Below are positions 36,241-45,690 of a DNA stretch of 64,000 bases, piece after piece; the stretch's first letter is position 1; every line of letters starts with the position of its first letter. The stretch comes from CAZICM01 sp964537685. Lineage in GTDB: Bacteria > Myxococcota_A > Polyangia > Polyangiales > Polyangiaceae. The notes below the pieces were generated by a model that saw nothing but the letters and a program-made list of their open reading frames with translations, searched no databases and had not been told where the DNA came from. The position numbers were made by a program, and so were the translations under genes. Where the stretch lies: NCBI GenBank assembly GCA_964537685.1, contig CAZICM010000024.1, positions 74,731 to 138,730 on the forward strand, written 5' to 3'.

Positions 36241-38268
36241 ATGGCCAAACAGCAAGTGCAAGAACAAGCCGCGCATGGGCTAAGCCCAGGCACCGTTATC
36301 GATGGACGATACAAAATCGTTCGCTTTATCGGGCAGGGCGGAAATGGCTTTGTGCACGAAGTGGAGCACGTGTGGACAGGCCGCAGGCTCGCGCTCAAAA
36401 CGCTTGTCGATGAAAGCGGTTTTGGACGGCTCGAGCAGGAAGCCCGCGCGACCTGCCTGATGAAAAACGACCATGCGGTGCGCATCACCGACATGGGCAA
36501 GAGCGACAAGCAAGGCCCGTATTTGGTGATGGAGCTGCTCGAGGGCCAAAGCCTTCGCGCCCTGCTCGACGAGACAGGCCAATTGCCGCTGGAGCTCACG
36601 GTCAACATCGCGCTTCAGGTATGCGAATGCCTCACGGAAGCGCACGCGCTCGGCATCATTCACCGCGATCTCAAGCCCGACAATATCTTCCTCTGCCCCA
36701 GCGTTTGGCAGGGCCAGTACGACGTGCGCATTCTCGATTTCGGCGTCGTCAAAATTACCAACGAAGGCCCGATTCCCAACAGCTCGCTCACGCGCACAGG
36801 CTCAACCGTCGGCACGCCCTATTACATGAGCCTAGAGCAGCTCCGCAATCCATCGAACGTCGATGCGCGCGCGGATGTGTATGCCTTCGGCGTCGTTCTC
36901 TACGAAAGCTTCGCAGGCCGAAAACCCTTCCAAGCCGAGACTATCGGCGACTTGGTCTACGCGCTGTGCTCCGGGCCTCCCACGCATCTGCACCGCCTCC
37001 GCCCGGATTTGCCCGCGGATGTGTGCGATGCCGTCATGAAAGCCCTGTCGATGAAAAAAGAAGATCGGCAGGCTGGCATGGCCGATTTAGCCAGGACCCT
37101 CGTAAGCCATGGCAACACGGCCTTCTCTCAATGGCTGAAAAGCGCTCAAAAGCCCCGGCTCGCGACGCTCACGCCTTCACCTTCCGCGGCGCCCCTTTCC
37201 GCGGCATCGGCGCCCCGCCCGCTTCGCACCACCGTGCGAATGAACGAAAACAGCCCGCCGTCGGCCCTCAAAAAATCGGGCACAGGCGCTCCGTCGCCCT
37301 TGGGAACGCGCCCCCTGCCGCCCTCGCCGTCCGATCTGCCGCCTCTCTCGACGACCACCGCGCTCCCCATTGAATACGCTGCCTCGCTGCCCGGCGTCGG
37401 CGCTGCGCCTGCCCCTGAAATCAAGGGCGACGGCGCTCAAATGGATCGCGGCCAGATGATGGAGGACATGCCGGATCCCACCGATCCGACGCGCGTACAG
37501 CTCAACCGCTCGCCTGCCGAGCGTCCCTCTGTCGATTTCGCGGGCGACCGTGACACACCGACCGAAATGTTTGTGAAAGGCCGGCACGACGCGCCCAAGC
37601 CCAGCGGCCCAGGCGCTCACGGATCGGGCCAGGGCATCGATGAAGACGACGCCAGCGAAACAGCCCGATATCAAGGGGGACCGATTTCCCAAGCCATGGC
37701 CGGTGCCGCCGAGGGTGCCGCGGGCGTTGGCAAGATGCGCATTCCCGCGCGGCCCGAAGACGCGGCGGCGGCTCAGCGCGCTGAAATCCTGGGAACAGTT
37801 CGCTTGCCGAGCAGCGAGACCATCGAAGAAGTGCGCGCAGCCATTCGCTCCAATGCGGGCATGTCCTCGGGCGTCATGGCGCCCGGCAGTATTCGCGATT
37901 ATCCCGCGCCCTCCTTTGGACAAGGCGCGTATGGCCCGCCCTCCAATCCCCAAGGAGCGATGCCTCCGCCCAGCGCCTACAACACAACTCCGCCCGTTGG
38001 CTATGGCACGAGTCCTCCGCCCGGCTATGGCTCGCCCACCTTTGGAATGAACACCATTCCGCCCGATCAGCGCGGCCCCCGCCCCCAATGGCAGCAGCCT
38101 CTCGACTCGGCCCTCATGTCATCGGGACGCATTTTTGAAAAGGCGTTCGGACCGATTGCGACGCGCATCCGCCAGGCATCCCCGCGCACCCAGCTCATTC
38201 TGGCCGCGGTCACGGCCAGCATTGTCGCGGCCTTCTTCGTGCTCTTGATCTACCTTGTTTTGGGCTGA
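36241..38268 (+). CDS. Eukaryotic-like Ser/Thr protein kinase with C-terminal membrane anchor
   Basis: A 675-residue kinase. Motifs: glycine loop GQGGNGF (31-37), Lys53, catalytic HRDLKPDN (Asp143), DFG (166-168) and the activation-loop end GTPYYMSLEQ. All catalytic residues look intact. From about residue 300 to 640 the chain is Pro/Ser/Ala-rich and low in structure, with Thr-rich patches. The last 26 residues are one hydrophobic helix (LILAAVTASIVAAFFVLLIYLVLG), so the kinase is tail-anchored with its catalytic domain in the cytoplasm, unlike PknB, which has a sensor outside. ATG at 36241 chosen over an ATG at 36166 because the latter adds residues before the kinase with no support. It is convergent with the TolC-like gene. 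Confidence 0.92.
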   Translation: MAKQQVQEQAAHGLSPGTVIDGRYKIVRFIGQGGNGFVHEVEHVWTGRRLALKTLVDESGFGRLEQEARATCLMKNDHAVRITDMGKSDKQGPYLVMELLEGQSLRALLDETGQLPLELTVNIALQVCECLTEAHALGIIHRDLKPDNIFLCPSVWQGQYDVRILDFGVVKITNEGPIPNSSLTRTGSTVGTPYYMSLEQLRNPSNVDARADVYAFGVVLYESFAGRKPFQAETIGDLVYALCSGPPTHLHRLRPDLPADVCDAVMKALSMKKEDRQAGMADLARTLVSHGNTAFSQWLKSAQKPRLATLTPSPSAAPLSAASAPRPLRTTVRMNENSPPSALKKSGTGAPSPLGTRPLPPSPSDLPPLSTTTALPIEYAASLPGVGAAPAPEIKGDGAQMDRGQMMEDMPDPTDPTRVQLNRSPAERPSVDFAGDRDTPTEMFVKGRHDAPKPSGPGAHGSGQGIDEDDASETARYQGGPISQAMAGAAEGAAGVGKMRIPARPEDAAAAQRAEILGTVRLPSSETIEEVRAAIRSNAGMSSGVMAPGSIRDYPAPSFGQGAYGPPSNPQGAMPPPSAYNTTPPVGYGTSPPPGYGSPTFGMNTIPPDQRGPRPQWQQPLDSALMSSGRIFEKAFGPIATRIRQASPRTQLILAAVTASIVAAFFVLLIYLVLG

Positions 38269-38277
38269 AATCGCCTG

Positions 38278-39642
38278 TTATTTCCCTGCCGGGGCAATCT
38301 CGTCCCAGCCCGTGGCCTTGGCCAATTTCGCCATCGCCACATCGAGCTCCATCACGGCATTCAACTGATTAAAGCGGTTTGTCGCATAAGCCTTCGCAGC
38401 ATCCAGCAAATCTTTCTCGGGCAGCGTTCCCACATCGATGCCCTGCTGCACCATCACCAGCCATCGTTTCGCGTATTTCACAGCCTTTGCATACGCATCC
38501 GCACGCTTCTTCCAGTCGACCACTTCCGCATAACAAAGCTCGACTTCCGCCCCCACACCGCCCAGCGCAAAACGCTGCTGCGCCCGCATCTCCTCGAGCT
38601 GCGCCTCTGCAAAGCGAACCCTCGCAACCTGAGGCAGCACATCCAGCTTCCACTGAAACACCAGCGCAGCGCCGTACCGGAAATAGTTCCCCGGATCGAC
38701 CACATAAGGATTGAGCTGATCGGCCACTTCAGGCGCCGCGCTAAAGCCCGCCCACACACCTAAACCAATGTCGGGAAAGTGCTGAGAGCGCGCGAGATGC
38801 ACTTGAGCCAGCCTCGCCCGGACGCCGGCATCGGCCATCGCCACTTCAGGCCGGTACAGCTTTGCCGCCGTCAAATAGCGTGTCACATGGCCAAGCTGAT
38901 GCTTCGGCGCAGCGAGCGGATCGTCCGGAATATCGAGATTGGCGACACCCGTATAAAAACGCAGCCCAGCCAGCGCCGCATTCACATAGCGCTGAGCCTC
39001 TGCCTCGCGCACATCGATCTCGCTCGCATAAGTCTGAAGCTTTAATAAATCGATTGGATCGCCCTCTTCGCTCTCGACCTGTTCTGTCAGCTTGTTGATG
39101 GCCTTCTGAATATCGTTGTGCGCATCCTTCAACAGAAGCAGCGCATCCCTCGCCAACTGAAGCCCGTAGTACGCCCGCCTCGCCTCAAAGCGCACGCTAT
39201 CCCGATCGCGCTCCACGGCCGCCGCATTCACATCCACATTGGCTTTGGCCGCATCCCACAGGTTCTCAATCTTTCCAAAGGTCCACAGCGGAACCACGCC
39301 ATCCAGATTGGCCCGCCACGCAACCCCAAGACTGCTCGTGAGAGATACATCCGTATTGGGACTAAATACGTTATTGCCTCGCACCGTTGGCGCCAGAGCC
39401 ACGCCGCCCGTCAGCTTGAACTGACTAAAAGGCGCGAAATGGGCCTCATCCAATTGAGCGCGGGCCTGCCCGAGCCTTGCCACGGCCATCGCAATATTCG
39501 GATGATTGCGCTCAACCAGCGCCAAAATGGCCGGCAAATCGCGCAGAGTAGGCTCGGCGGCGCGCACCTCGCGCAAGGGCAGGAGCATAGCGCCCAGCGC
39601 AACCGTCCAGGCGAGCGTACGCCTCAGAAAACATCGGCTCAT
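38278..39642 (-). CDS. TolC-family outer membrane channel
   Basis: A 454-residue protein with a signal peptide (RRTLAWTVALGAMLLPL, cleavage near VRAAEP). The sequence is the duplicated long-helix pattern of outer membrane efflux proteins: ALVERNHPNIAMAVARLGQARAQ, later RARLAQVHLARSQHFPDIGLGV, and helices rich in Ala/Glu/Leu. Family members form the outer-membrane duct of tripartite efflux or type I secretion. No inner-membrane pump or adaptor gene flanks it, so it is an orphan exporter duct. Confidence 0.85.
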   Translation of the reverse strand: MSRCFLRRTLAWTVALGAMLLPLREVRAAEPTLRDLPAILALVERNHPNIAMAVARLGQARAQLDEAHFAPFSQFKLTGGVALAPTVRGNNVFSPNTDVSLTSSLGVAWRANLDGVVPLWTFGKIENLWDAAKANVDVNAAAVERDRDSVRFEARRAYYGLQLARDALLLLKDAHNDIQKAINKLTEQVESEEGDPIDLLKLQTYASEIDVREAEAQRYVNAALAGLRFYTGVANLDIPDDPLAAPKHQLGHVTRYLTAAKLYRPEVAMADAGVRARLAQVHLARSQHFPDIGLGVWAGFSAAPEVADQLNPYVVDPGNYFRYGAALVFQWKLDVLPQVARVRFAEAQLEEMRAQQRFALGGVGAEVELCYAEVVDWKKRADAYAKAVKYAKRWLVMVQQGIDVGTLPEKDLLDAAKAYATNRFNQLNAVMELDVAMAKLAKATGWDEIAPAGK

Positions 39643-39702
39643 CGGCGCCCCACGCTAACACGAACGGGCGCCGCATTGAGAAGGGCTGAAACGCCCTGAA
39701 AC

Positions 39703-41124
39703 TTATCCGCTTTTGCCGCGAACCCGCTTGAGGATGCGCCGGAAGTTCGATCGATCCATCCCCGCGCGCTTCGCCGCTTCACTCACATTTTCGCCGGTCT
39801 CGGCCATCAGCGCTTCCACATAGCTTCGCTCAAAGGAAGCCAGCGCCAAATCCTTCGCTTTTGCGTACGAAAGCTCGAGCCCGCCCGCCATCGAACGGGG
39901 CGCGGGCAATGCCGAAACCCCTTCATCCACAGCCTGCAGAGGCAAATCGCCCGGCACGATAATATCCGAGTGAGTCATTAAAACGGCTTGTTCCATCGTC
40001 TCTTTCAGCTCGCGCACATTGCCCGGCCAAGCGTAGGAACGAAGCAAGCGAAGCGCTTCCACACCAATCCGGCGAATCGAACGCCCGCTTGAACGGGCCG
40101 CCTGCTGCGCGAAAAAATAAGCGTATAGCGGCACATCGTCTTTGCGCTTGCGAAGCGGAGGAAGAACGATGCGCACCTGTTCAAGCCGCGTCCGCAGCTC
40201 TTCATGAAATCTCCCCTCCGCAGGCCGCGCCGAAAGATCGGCCGAACTTGTCGCGATGATCCGCACATCCCGGCGCCTCATCCGCTGAACATCCTCAAAC
40301 CCTAAAATCGCCCGCAAAAGCCTTTCCTGAAGCGCGGGCGAAAGCGCCGATACCTCATCCAAAAGAAGCGTTCCCTGCTCCGCCGCCGCCCACATCCCCG
40401 CCTCGCCGGGCATCGCCGCCGAAAGCGCCTCCGCTTCGCCAAATAGCGTTTTTTCCAGCACATCCTGAGGCATCGCATCACAGCGCAGCACCAAAAGCTC
40501 TTGGCCCGCGCGCCTTCCATGCCGGTGAACCAAGCGCGCAAATAGCTCTTTTCCCGTGCCCGGCTCGCCCGTAATCAGCACATTTTTATCGCTCTGCGCC
40601 GCAGCCAGCGCGAGCTTATGCGCATCCTTCAGCAGCTTCGAATTCCCAATCACAGAGCCCCACGCCTCGTGCTGGGCAAGCCTCTCCTCCAAGTCCAACG
40701 AGCGCCTCAGCAGCGCCTTTCGCGCCAGCGCCTGACGCACCAGCGGAATCACCTGCGCCTCTGAAACAAGGGGTTTCGCAATAAGCGCAAACACCTCGCC
40801 CGGCAATTCGCCCGCTAGTTTCTGCCCGCTGTCATCGAGCCGGCACAGCGCAATCAGCAACAGCCCCGGATGCTCGGCCAGAAGCTCGCGCACGCCTCCC
40901 GGAATTTTCCCTGAAGTCAAGCCCAAATCGAAAAAAAGCAAATCGATTTTCGCCGTCCGGAGCATGCTCCGCATCGCATCGGCATCCCCTGCCGAAAGCA
41001 CCTCAAGCCCCTGAGAAAGCAGGATTTTGACCAGAGCCCTCCGCGCATCCGCATCGGCATCGCAAACGAGCACCTGCTCCCGCGCCTTTGGCCATTTCGG
41101 CGGCGAAGAATCCACAGACATCAC
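39703..41124 (-). CDS. NtrC-like regulator lacking the GAFTGA motif
   Basis: A 473-residue response regulator. Receiver: acidic pocket near CDADAD, phospho-acceptor Asp66 (LLFFDLGL), Lys117. AAA+ domain: Walker A GEPGTGKE (186-193), Walker B GTLLLDEV (251-258). C-terminal Fis-type HTH: NVSEAAKRAGMDRSNF. Where bacterial enhancer-binding proteins carry GAFTGA, needed to contact sigma-54, this one reads EALSAAMPG. It therefore probably does not activate sigma-54 polymerase in the usual way, and may act as a repressor or on another polymerase. Its start overlaps the GGDEF regulator gene by four bases, so the two are made together. Confidence 0.88.
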   Translation of the reverse strand: MMSVDSSPPKWPKAREQVLVCDADADARRALVKILLSQGLEVLSAGDADAMRSMLRTAKIDLLFFDLGLTSGKIPGGVRELLAEHPGLLLIALCRLDDSGQKLAGELPGEVFALIAKPLVSEAQVIPLVRQALARKALLRRSLDLEERLAQHEAWGSVIGNSKLLKDAHKLALAAAQSDKNVLITGEPGTGKELFARLVHRHGRRAGQELLVLRCDAMPQDVLEKTLFGEAEALSAAMPGEAGMWAAAEQGTLLLDEVSALSPALQERLLRAILGFEDVQRMRRRDVRIIATSSADLSARPAEGRFHEELRTRLEQVRIVLPPLRKRKDDVPLYAYFFAQQAARSSGRSIRRIGVEALRLLRSYAWPGNVRELKETMEQAVLMTHSDIIVPGDLPLQAVDEGVSALPAPRSMAGGLELSYAKAKDLALASFERSYVEALMAETGENVSEAAKRAGMDRSNFRRILKRVRGKSG

Positions 41125-42284
41125 GTCGGAGGCTTATATCGCCGCTGTGAATCCACGGGCGCATCGGGATTTTGCTTTGGAATCGCGTTTTGGCTGCCTG
41201 TCCGGGGCTGAGCGCCGACCCCTGCCGCCGCAAGTTCGGCGCTGCGCCTCGACGAAGGAGGTCCGCCCGATCCACCGGGTCCTCCGCCAAAAGCAGGCGG
41301 CGTATAGATATAACCCTGCTGCTGATAAGCGCAGATCCTCCCGCCGCCCGAGCGTTTGGCTTGAGCAGCGGCGTCTTCGGCCGACTTTAAAAGCGATTCC
41401 TTCGAGCGGATATCGAGCGAGGGATACAGGGCAATTCCCACCGATAAAGAGATCCGCTTGGCCGTCCCGTCGAACTCAAACGGAAAATCGCAAACATCCC
41501 TCCAAATGCGATCGGCCACCGTCAGCGCGCCGACGAAGTTTGTGCTTGGGCAGACCACGAGAAACGAATCGCCCGTATAGCGCGCCAAAATATCCACCTC
41601 GCGCACGTTCTTGCGGATTTTTTCGGAAACCGCCTTCACCGAAGCGTCATCGACTTGAGACACCCCGCTTCCGCCGATAATCCTCACCGAATCGATATCG
41701 CAGATCATGCAGGCCAAAGGCTCGTGATAGCGCTCCGAACGCTTAAACTCCTCGGACAGCCGCGCCGTCGCAAACCTCTGGTTGTACACACCCGTCAGCT
41801 CATCATAGACACTCAGCTTCCGAAGCTTTGCCCGCTGCAGCGCAACATCGTCGTACATCCGCTTGATCCGCAGCATCGCGCTCACCCGCGCGAGAAGCTC
41901 CAAATCTTCGATCGGCTTGCAAATGTAGTCATCGGCCCCCACCCGGAAACCCTCGACCCGGCTCGAGGTATCGGCCTTGCCCGTGACCAAAATCACCGGC
42001 ACAAAATTCTCCTGCACCATCCCCTTAATCAGCCTGCAGGCTTCCAGGCCATTGAGACGCGGCATCACCACATCGAGCACCACCAAATCCACGCCGCCCT
42101 GGCTTACGCGCTCAATCGCATCCTGCGCGTTGTCCACCGCGTCCACCGCATATCCGCCTCCGCGCAGACAAGTCACAATCGCTTCTCTCGAGGAGCGATC
42201 GTCATCGGCGACCACGATTCGAGCCGGTCGTTGATCCGCTCCATCGGGAGGCATTCGCGCGCGGGTTCGTTCGCTGACGGCCAC
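41121..42284 (-). CDS. Response regulator with degenerate GGDEF domain
   Basis: A 387-residue protein. Receiver: Asp27-Asp28, phospho-acceptor Asp71 (VVLDVVMP), Thr101, Lys123, all intact. GGDEF domain: DELTGVYN (161-168) and a metal-binding CDID, but the signature is TGDSF (237-241) instead of GGDEF, so cyclic-di-GMP synthesis is doubtful; it may bind GTP or act as a partner. An Asn/Ser/Pro-rich C-terminal tail of about 80 residues follows. Its last bases overlap the start of the NtrC-like gene (ATGA), suggesting the two regulators work in one pathway. Confidence 0.88.
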   Translation of the reverse strand: MAVSERTRARMPPDGADQRPARIVVADDDRSSREAIVTCLRGGGYAVDAVDNAQDAIERVSQGGVDLVVLDVVMPRLNGLEACRLIKGMVQENFVPVILVTGKADTSSRVEGFRVGADDYICKPIEDLELLARVSAMLRIKRMYDDVALQRAKLRKLSVYDELTGVYNQRFATARLSEEFKRSERYHEPLACMICDIDSVRIIGGSGVSQVDDASVKAVSEKIRKNVREVDILARYTGDSFLVVCPSTNFVGALTVADRIWRDVCDFPFEFDGTAKRISLSVGIALYPSLDIRSKESLLKSAEDAAAQAKRSGGGRICAYQQQGYIYTPPAFGGGPGGSGGPPSSRRSAELAAAGVGAQPRTGSQNAIPKQNPDAPVDSQRRYKPPT

Positions 42285-42339
42285 AGGGAAATCCTCGCTT
42301 TAGCGAGCGTTTTGCGCAATGTTTTCCGGAAAAAAAACC

Positions 42340-44217
42340 TTAATTCAAAGACGATTGGTCCCGCGGAAGCAGATCCACAAGCAGCATCAAATCTACGCCC
42401 TCTCGGCCTTTCCGATAGGCTCCCGACAGCGTTAGCGCCGCACATCCACAGGGATGCTGTCCCAATACCCCGCCCGAAATAAACAACCCCCGCGGCTCAG
42501 AAAGCTCTGCGGCCCCTCGCATCCATGTGCTCCATGAACGGGTCCAGGGAATCCACATCCGCGCGGCGCCGCCAACACCCGGCCCTGCCAAAAAAGAAAA
42601 TTCCCCGAGCATCGGTGATTCCCCGAGAAAACGAGCCTTGCGAACATTCTCCGAACTTTGGCCATAGCCTTCGACCCGCAGATTCACAGAATCCACCGGG
42701 CCGACCCGAAGCTTTGCAAAAAAGGCATGTTGAACCTGAACATCCCCATACACGGGCCGCGTCAAAGCCAGCTCCGCCTTTGCGGCGGCCCACGTCCATT
42801 GAGCCTGTAATCCCGATAAAAGAACGAGATGCGCATGTGGAGAATCGCCCCAGGCATTCCCCATCCATCCCGCCTCGCCAAAGGCCCGCATTTGCGAGCC
42901 TCCATAGCGTCCCAAGCCCGATTCCAAGCCCATACCGAAGAGAGCAGCCCCCTGCGATCCCAATCCAGATGAATGGACATCCATTGAAAGCGGATTTCCA
43001 CCTCGTTCGGAGGCCACGAAAACACCATCCAAAAAAGGATGCACTTCATGAATCCAAGGCAGGCCCGAAGCGCTGGGAAATTCTCTGGCCAGCGGCAATC
43101 CCAGCCTGAAGCGCGCCAGACCCAGCGCATCCCTTGAAAATGCAGGCTCATTCGATTGAGTGTGAACCGGGCTATTCGCCCATAATCGGCCGCGCGCATT
43201 GAAGGCCGCCAAAAATGGCCCAGGCCGCGCCGAGACTTCGCCAAAAACACCTGCCCTCAACATAGAAACGGCTTGTCCCGAGCCGTCCAGCGCGCCCAGC
43301 CGGGCTTCCAAGAGGCCATCCCAAATGCCCCGCTGAGCTACATCGCCTCCCAGATGCAAATGCGCTCTCGGTCCCCAAAATATGGGCCCATCACCCCTGG
43401 ATGCCCGGGCTTCAAGACCCGTTACCAATACACCCGGCGATCCAGCCCATAGAATAGAATCTAAATGAATTTGATCGAATGGTTTTAGTATGGCATCAAC
43501 ATCGGCGGTACGCTCCAGTGCCCGTTCGCCCCGTATAAAATCAAAATCCCATACAATGGAAGGTATATTTTGTTGAATTGGAAGCCGGCCTCGTCCATCG
43601 GCCCACAGCCTTCCATTCCGATAAAAATCCCAAGCCATCCGATTTTCGGAAGAAGGCGAGGAAAAGCGAAGTCCCAATTCCAATCCGCCCTTAAAATACA
43701 CCCCTGTATTGATCTCCAAGACGGTCCGGCCCTCGGGGCTTTGGAAGAGCGGCCATTTCAAGCCCGTGGCCGCATAGAGTCCATCGCGTCCCCGAAAGGC
43801 CAACTGAGGCGGGAGCGCGCCCACTTGCTCCGGGGAACGAATCCACAGCCAGGGCAGGGCGAATACGGGCAGCCCAAAGAGCAAAAGCCTCGGAAATCGA
43901 AGTGTCAAATCGCCCTCGGGAAAAAGCTTGGCCCCCGAAAAAGCAAGCTGCAGCGGCGCGTCTTCACAGGGACAAAACGATAAAATCGATTCTCCAGTCA
44001 ATTCGATCAAATGATCGGATTGTTTATGCAGGCGAAGGAAATCGCTTTGGAGATGAAAACGATGATAATGGAGATGTACATCCCGCTCTAAAACAACGGA
44101 TTGAGATTGAGGATCGATTTCGGCTTTTTTAGCGCTAAACGTTAAAGAATCGGCCTGGGCGGGCGCGGCGCGCAGCAAAATACATGCAATACCAATGAAT
44201 TGAAAACGTTGGACCAT
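42340..44217 (-). CDS. LptD-like outer membrane lipopolysaccharide assembly protein
   Basis: A 625-residue protein with a signal peptide. An N-terminal OstA/LptA-type segment (LTFSAKKAEIDPQSQ, VVLERDVHLHYHRFHLQSD) leads to FGLPVFALPWLWIRSPE and a long beta-barrel-like C-terminus. This matches LptD, although much shorter than the E. coli protein. Two CxC pairs, C82-x-C84 near the N-terminal domain and C590-x-C592 near the end of the barrel, recall the interdomain disulfides that link the two halves of LptD. The ATG at 44217 shares one base with the TGA of the upstream gene (TGATG). Substrate could be LPS or another lipid. Confidence 0.6.
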   Translation of the reverse strand: MVQRFQFIGIACILLRAAPAQADSLTFSAKKAEIDPQSQSVVLERDVHLHYHRFHLQSDFLRLHKQSDHLIELTGESILSFCPCEDAPLQLAFSGAKLFPEGDLTLRFPRLLLFGLPVFALPWLWIRSPEQVGALPPQLAFRGRDGLYAATGLKWPLFQSPEGRTVLEINTGVYFKGGLELGLRFSSPSSENRMAWDFYRNGRLWADGRGRLPIQQNIPSIVWDFDFIRGERALERTADVDAILKPFDQIHLDSILWAGSPGVLVTGLEARASRGDGPIFWGPRAHLHLGGDVAQRGIWDGLLEARLGALDGSGQAVSMLRAGVFGEVSARPGPFLAAFNARGRLWANSPVHTQSNEPAFSRDALGLARFRLGLPLAREFPSASGLPWIHEVHPFLDGVFVASERGGNPLSMDVHSSGLGSQGAALFGMGLESGLGRYGGSQMRAFGEAGWMGNAWGDSPHAHLVLLSGLQAQWTWAAAKAELALTRPVYGDVQVQHAFFAKLRVGPVDSVNLRVEGYGQSSENVRKARFLGESPMLGEFSFLAGPGVGGAARMWIPWTRSWSTWMRGAAELSEPRGLFISGGVLGQHPCGCAALTLSGAYRKGREGVDLMLLVDLLPRDQSSLN

Positions 44218-44975
44218 CAAGGCGATGGTTTAGGAAAATCGATTAAAATAACAATGCCATCGCTTTGAGTTTCGACTTTCACGGTGGGCTCGGCGGGCCT
44301 TTTCATTTCAATGGAGAGCATTGCATTTCCGCCATCGCCCATCAGCCTCACCTTGGAAACGGGCGTCGCGAAAAACGAAGTATCCAAAGGCAATTGTTCG
44401 ATGCGGGAAGGGATATACACACCGGGCAGGACAATACCGAGCTGGCCCGGCGCCCTGCGTTCGGAGATGGCTGGTTTGCCCGTGATTTTTAAAAATATGC
44501 GCGAGCTTCCATCGTCGAGAATGCGGAAGGCGGGGACGCCTGCGATGGGACTTCCAGGCGGAATGGATTCGAGTTTTTTTGCGCCTCGTTTTTTGGGTTT
44601 AGCGGCCTTTTTCGCGGCGATTTTTGCCGGCGCGGCGGCTTTGGGCGAGGGTGCCGGCGTGGGAGCGGGTGCGGCGGCGGGCGGGGCTTGAGGCGCGGGA
44701 GCGGGTGATGGAGATGGAGATGGAGATTCGGCGCTTTTTGAAGGCGCGGGCGTATCGTCGATAGGCAATGCGGGCGCGGGTGAGGGAGAAGGAGAAGGCG
44801 CTGGGGCTGCGCTTTGGGGCGGAGCCGGAGGCGCGGGCACTTCGGCCTCATCGTTCTTCTTAAAATCGAATGCGGGATCGTTATTCTTGGGCGGGTCATC
44901 GGCGCGCGCTTGTCCTGCGCTTAAAACGGCGAGCGGAACGCTTAGGGTAAGGGCTGCGGCGGGCGGGAGTTTCAT
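44217..44975 (-). CDS. Secreted Pro/Ala-rich protein with AMIN-like domain
   Basis: A 252-residue protein. A signal peptide (ending VLSAGQARA) precedes a long Pro/Ala/Ser-rich segment (about residues 45-130) and a basic patch KKAAKPKKRGAKK, then a C-terminal beta-rich domain (residues about 150-250: VPAFRILDDGSSRIFLKI, VKVETQSDGIVILID) like the AMIN domain that localises envelope proteins. It is coupled by TGATG overlap to the LptD-like gene downstream, so it may help place that protein in the envelope. The domain match is by eye. Confidence 0.65.
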   Translation of the reverse strand: MKLPPAAALTLSVPLAVLSAGQARADDPPKNNDPAFDFKKNDEAEVPAPPAPPQSAAPAPSPSPSPAPALPIDDTPAPSKSAESPSPSPSPAPAPQAPPAAAPAPTPAPSPKAAAPAKIAAKKAAKPKKRGAKKLESIPPGSPIAGVPAFRILDDGSSRIFLKITGKPAISERRAPGQLGIVLPGVYIPSRIEQLPLDTSFFATPVSKVRLMGDGGNAMLSIEMKRPAEPTVKVETQSDGIVILIDFPKPSP

Positions 44976-45074
44976 CGCTTTGAGTAGAGCATGTTGTGGC
45001 GTTTCGATCCAAGTCTTCGGCTTTTGAAAGGATAGTGATACATATCCCTAGGCAGCCGAGCTCGGGTACATCAA

Positions 45075-45626
45075 ATGGGTCTTGAATCTCATGTAATTGG
45101 CGTGGATGATGCTCCATTTGAACGGGCGCACCGGGGCGATATTCGCATTGTGGGGACGGTGTATTCGCGCCTGAGGCTGGAAGGTGTTTTGTCGGGGCGG
45201 GTCAGGCGCGATGGATGCAATTCGGCGCGATCGATTGCTGAGATGATTTTATCGTCGCGATATGCCGTGCACACCAAAATGGTGATGTTGGAGGGCATTG
45301 CTTTAGGGGGTTTTAATGTTGTGGATATTTTGCATTTGAATAAATTGCTGAACAAGCCAGTGTTGGTGGTCGCGCGAAAACAACCGAATATGGCATCAAT
45401 ACGAGCGGCATTGCTTGGCCGGGTGAAGGGCGGGGCGAAGAAATGGGCGCTCATTCAACAGGCGGGGCCGATGGAGCCTGCGGGCGGGATGTTTGTGCAG
45501 CGGGCAGGGCTTTCCCTCGAGGAGGCCAAGGAAGTGCTGGGGGCGATGTGTGTACACGGAAAGCTTCCAGAGCCGCTCCGGGTGGCTCATTTGATTGCGG
45601 GAGGCGTAACCGAGCGCAAGGAATAG
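45075..45626 (+). CDS. DUF99 family protein (endonuclease V-like fold)
   Basis: A 183-residue protein. The GVDDAPF motif (residues 9-15), a conserved central SSRYAVHTKMVMLEGIALGGFNVVD and LPEPLRVAHLIAGG near the end fit DUF99, a family related to endonuclease V and found mostly in archaea and some bacteria. The function of the family is not established; its fold suggests nucleic-acid cleavage or binding. It is divergent from the AMIN-like gene, with no operon partner. Confidence 0.85.
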   Translation: MGLESHVIGVDDAPFERAHRGDIRIVGTVYSRLRLEGVLSGRVRRDGCNSARSIAEMILSSRYAVHTKMVMLEGIALGGFNVVDILHLNKLLNKPVLVVARKQPNMASIRAALLGRVKGGAKKWALIQQAGPMEPAGGMFVQRAGLSLEEAKEVLGAMCVHGKLPEPLRVAHLIAGGVTERKE

Positions 45627-45690
45627 CGTTCAAACATTGCCAACTCCATCTCTTTTACGCTAATGCCCAAGATCACAAGGCACACGCTTC

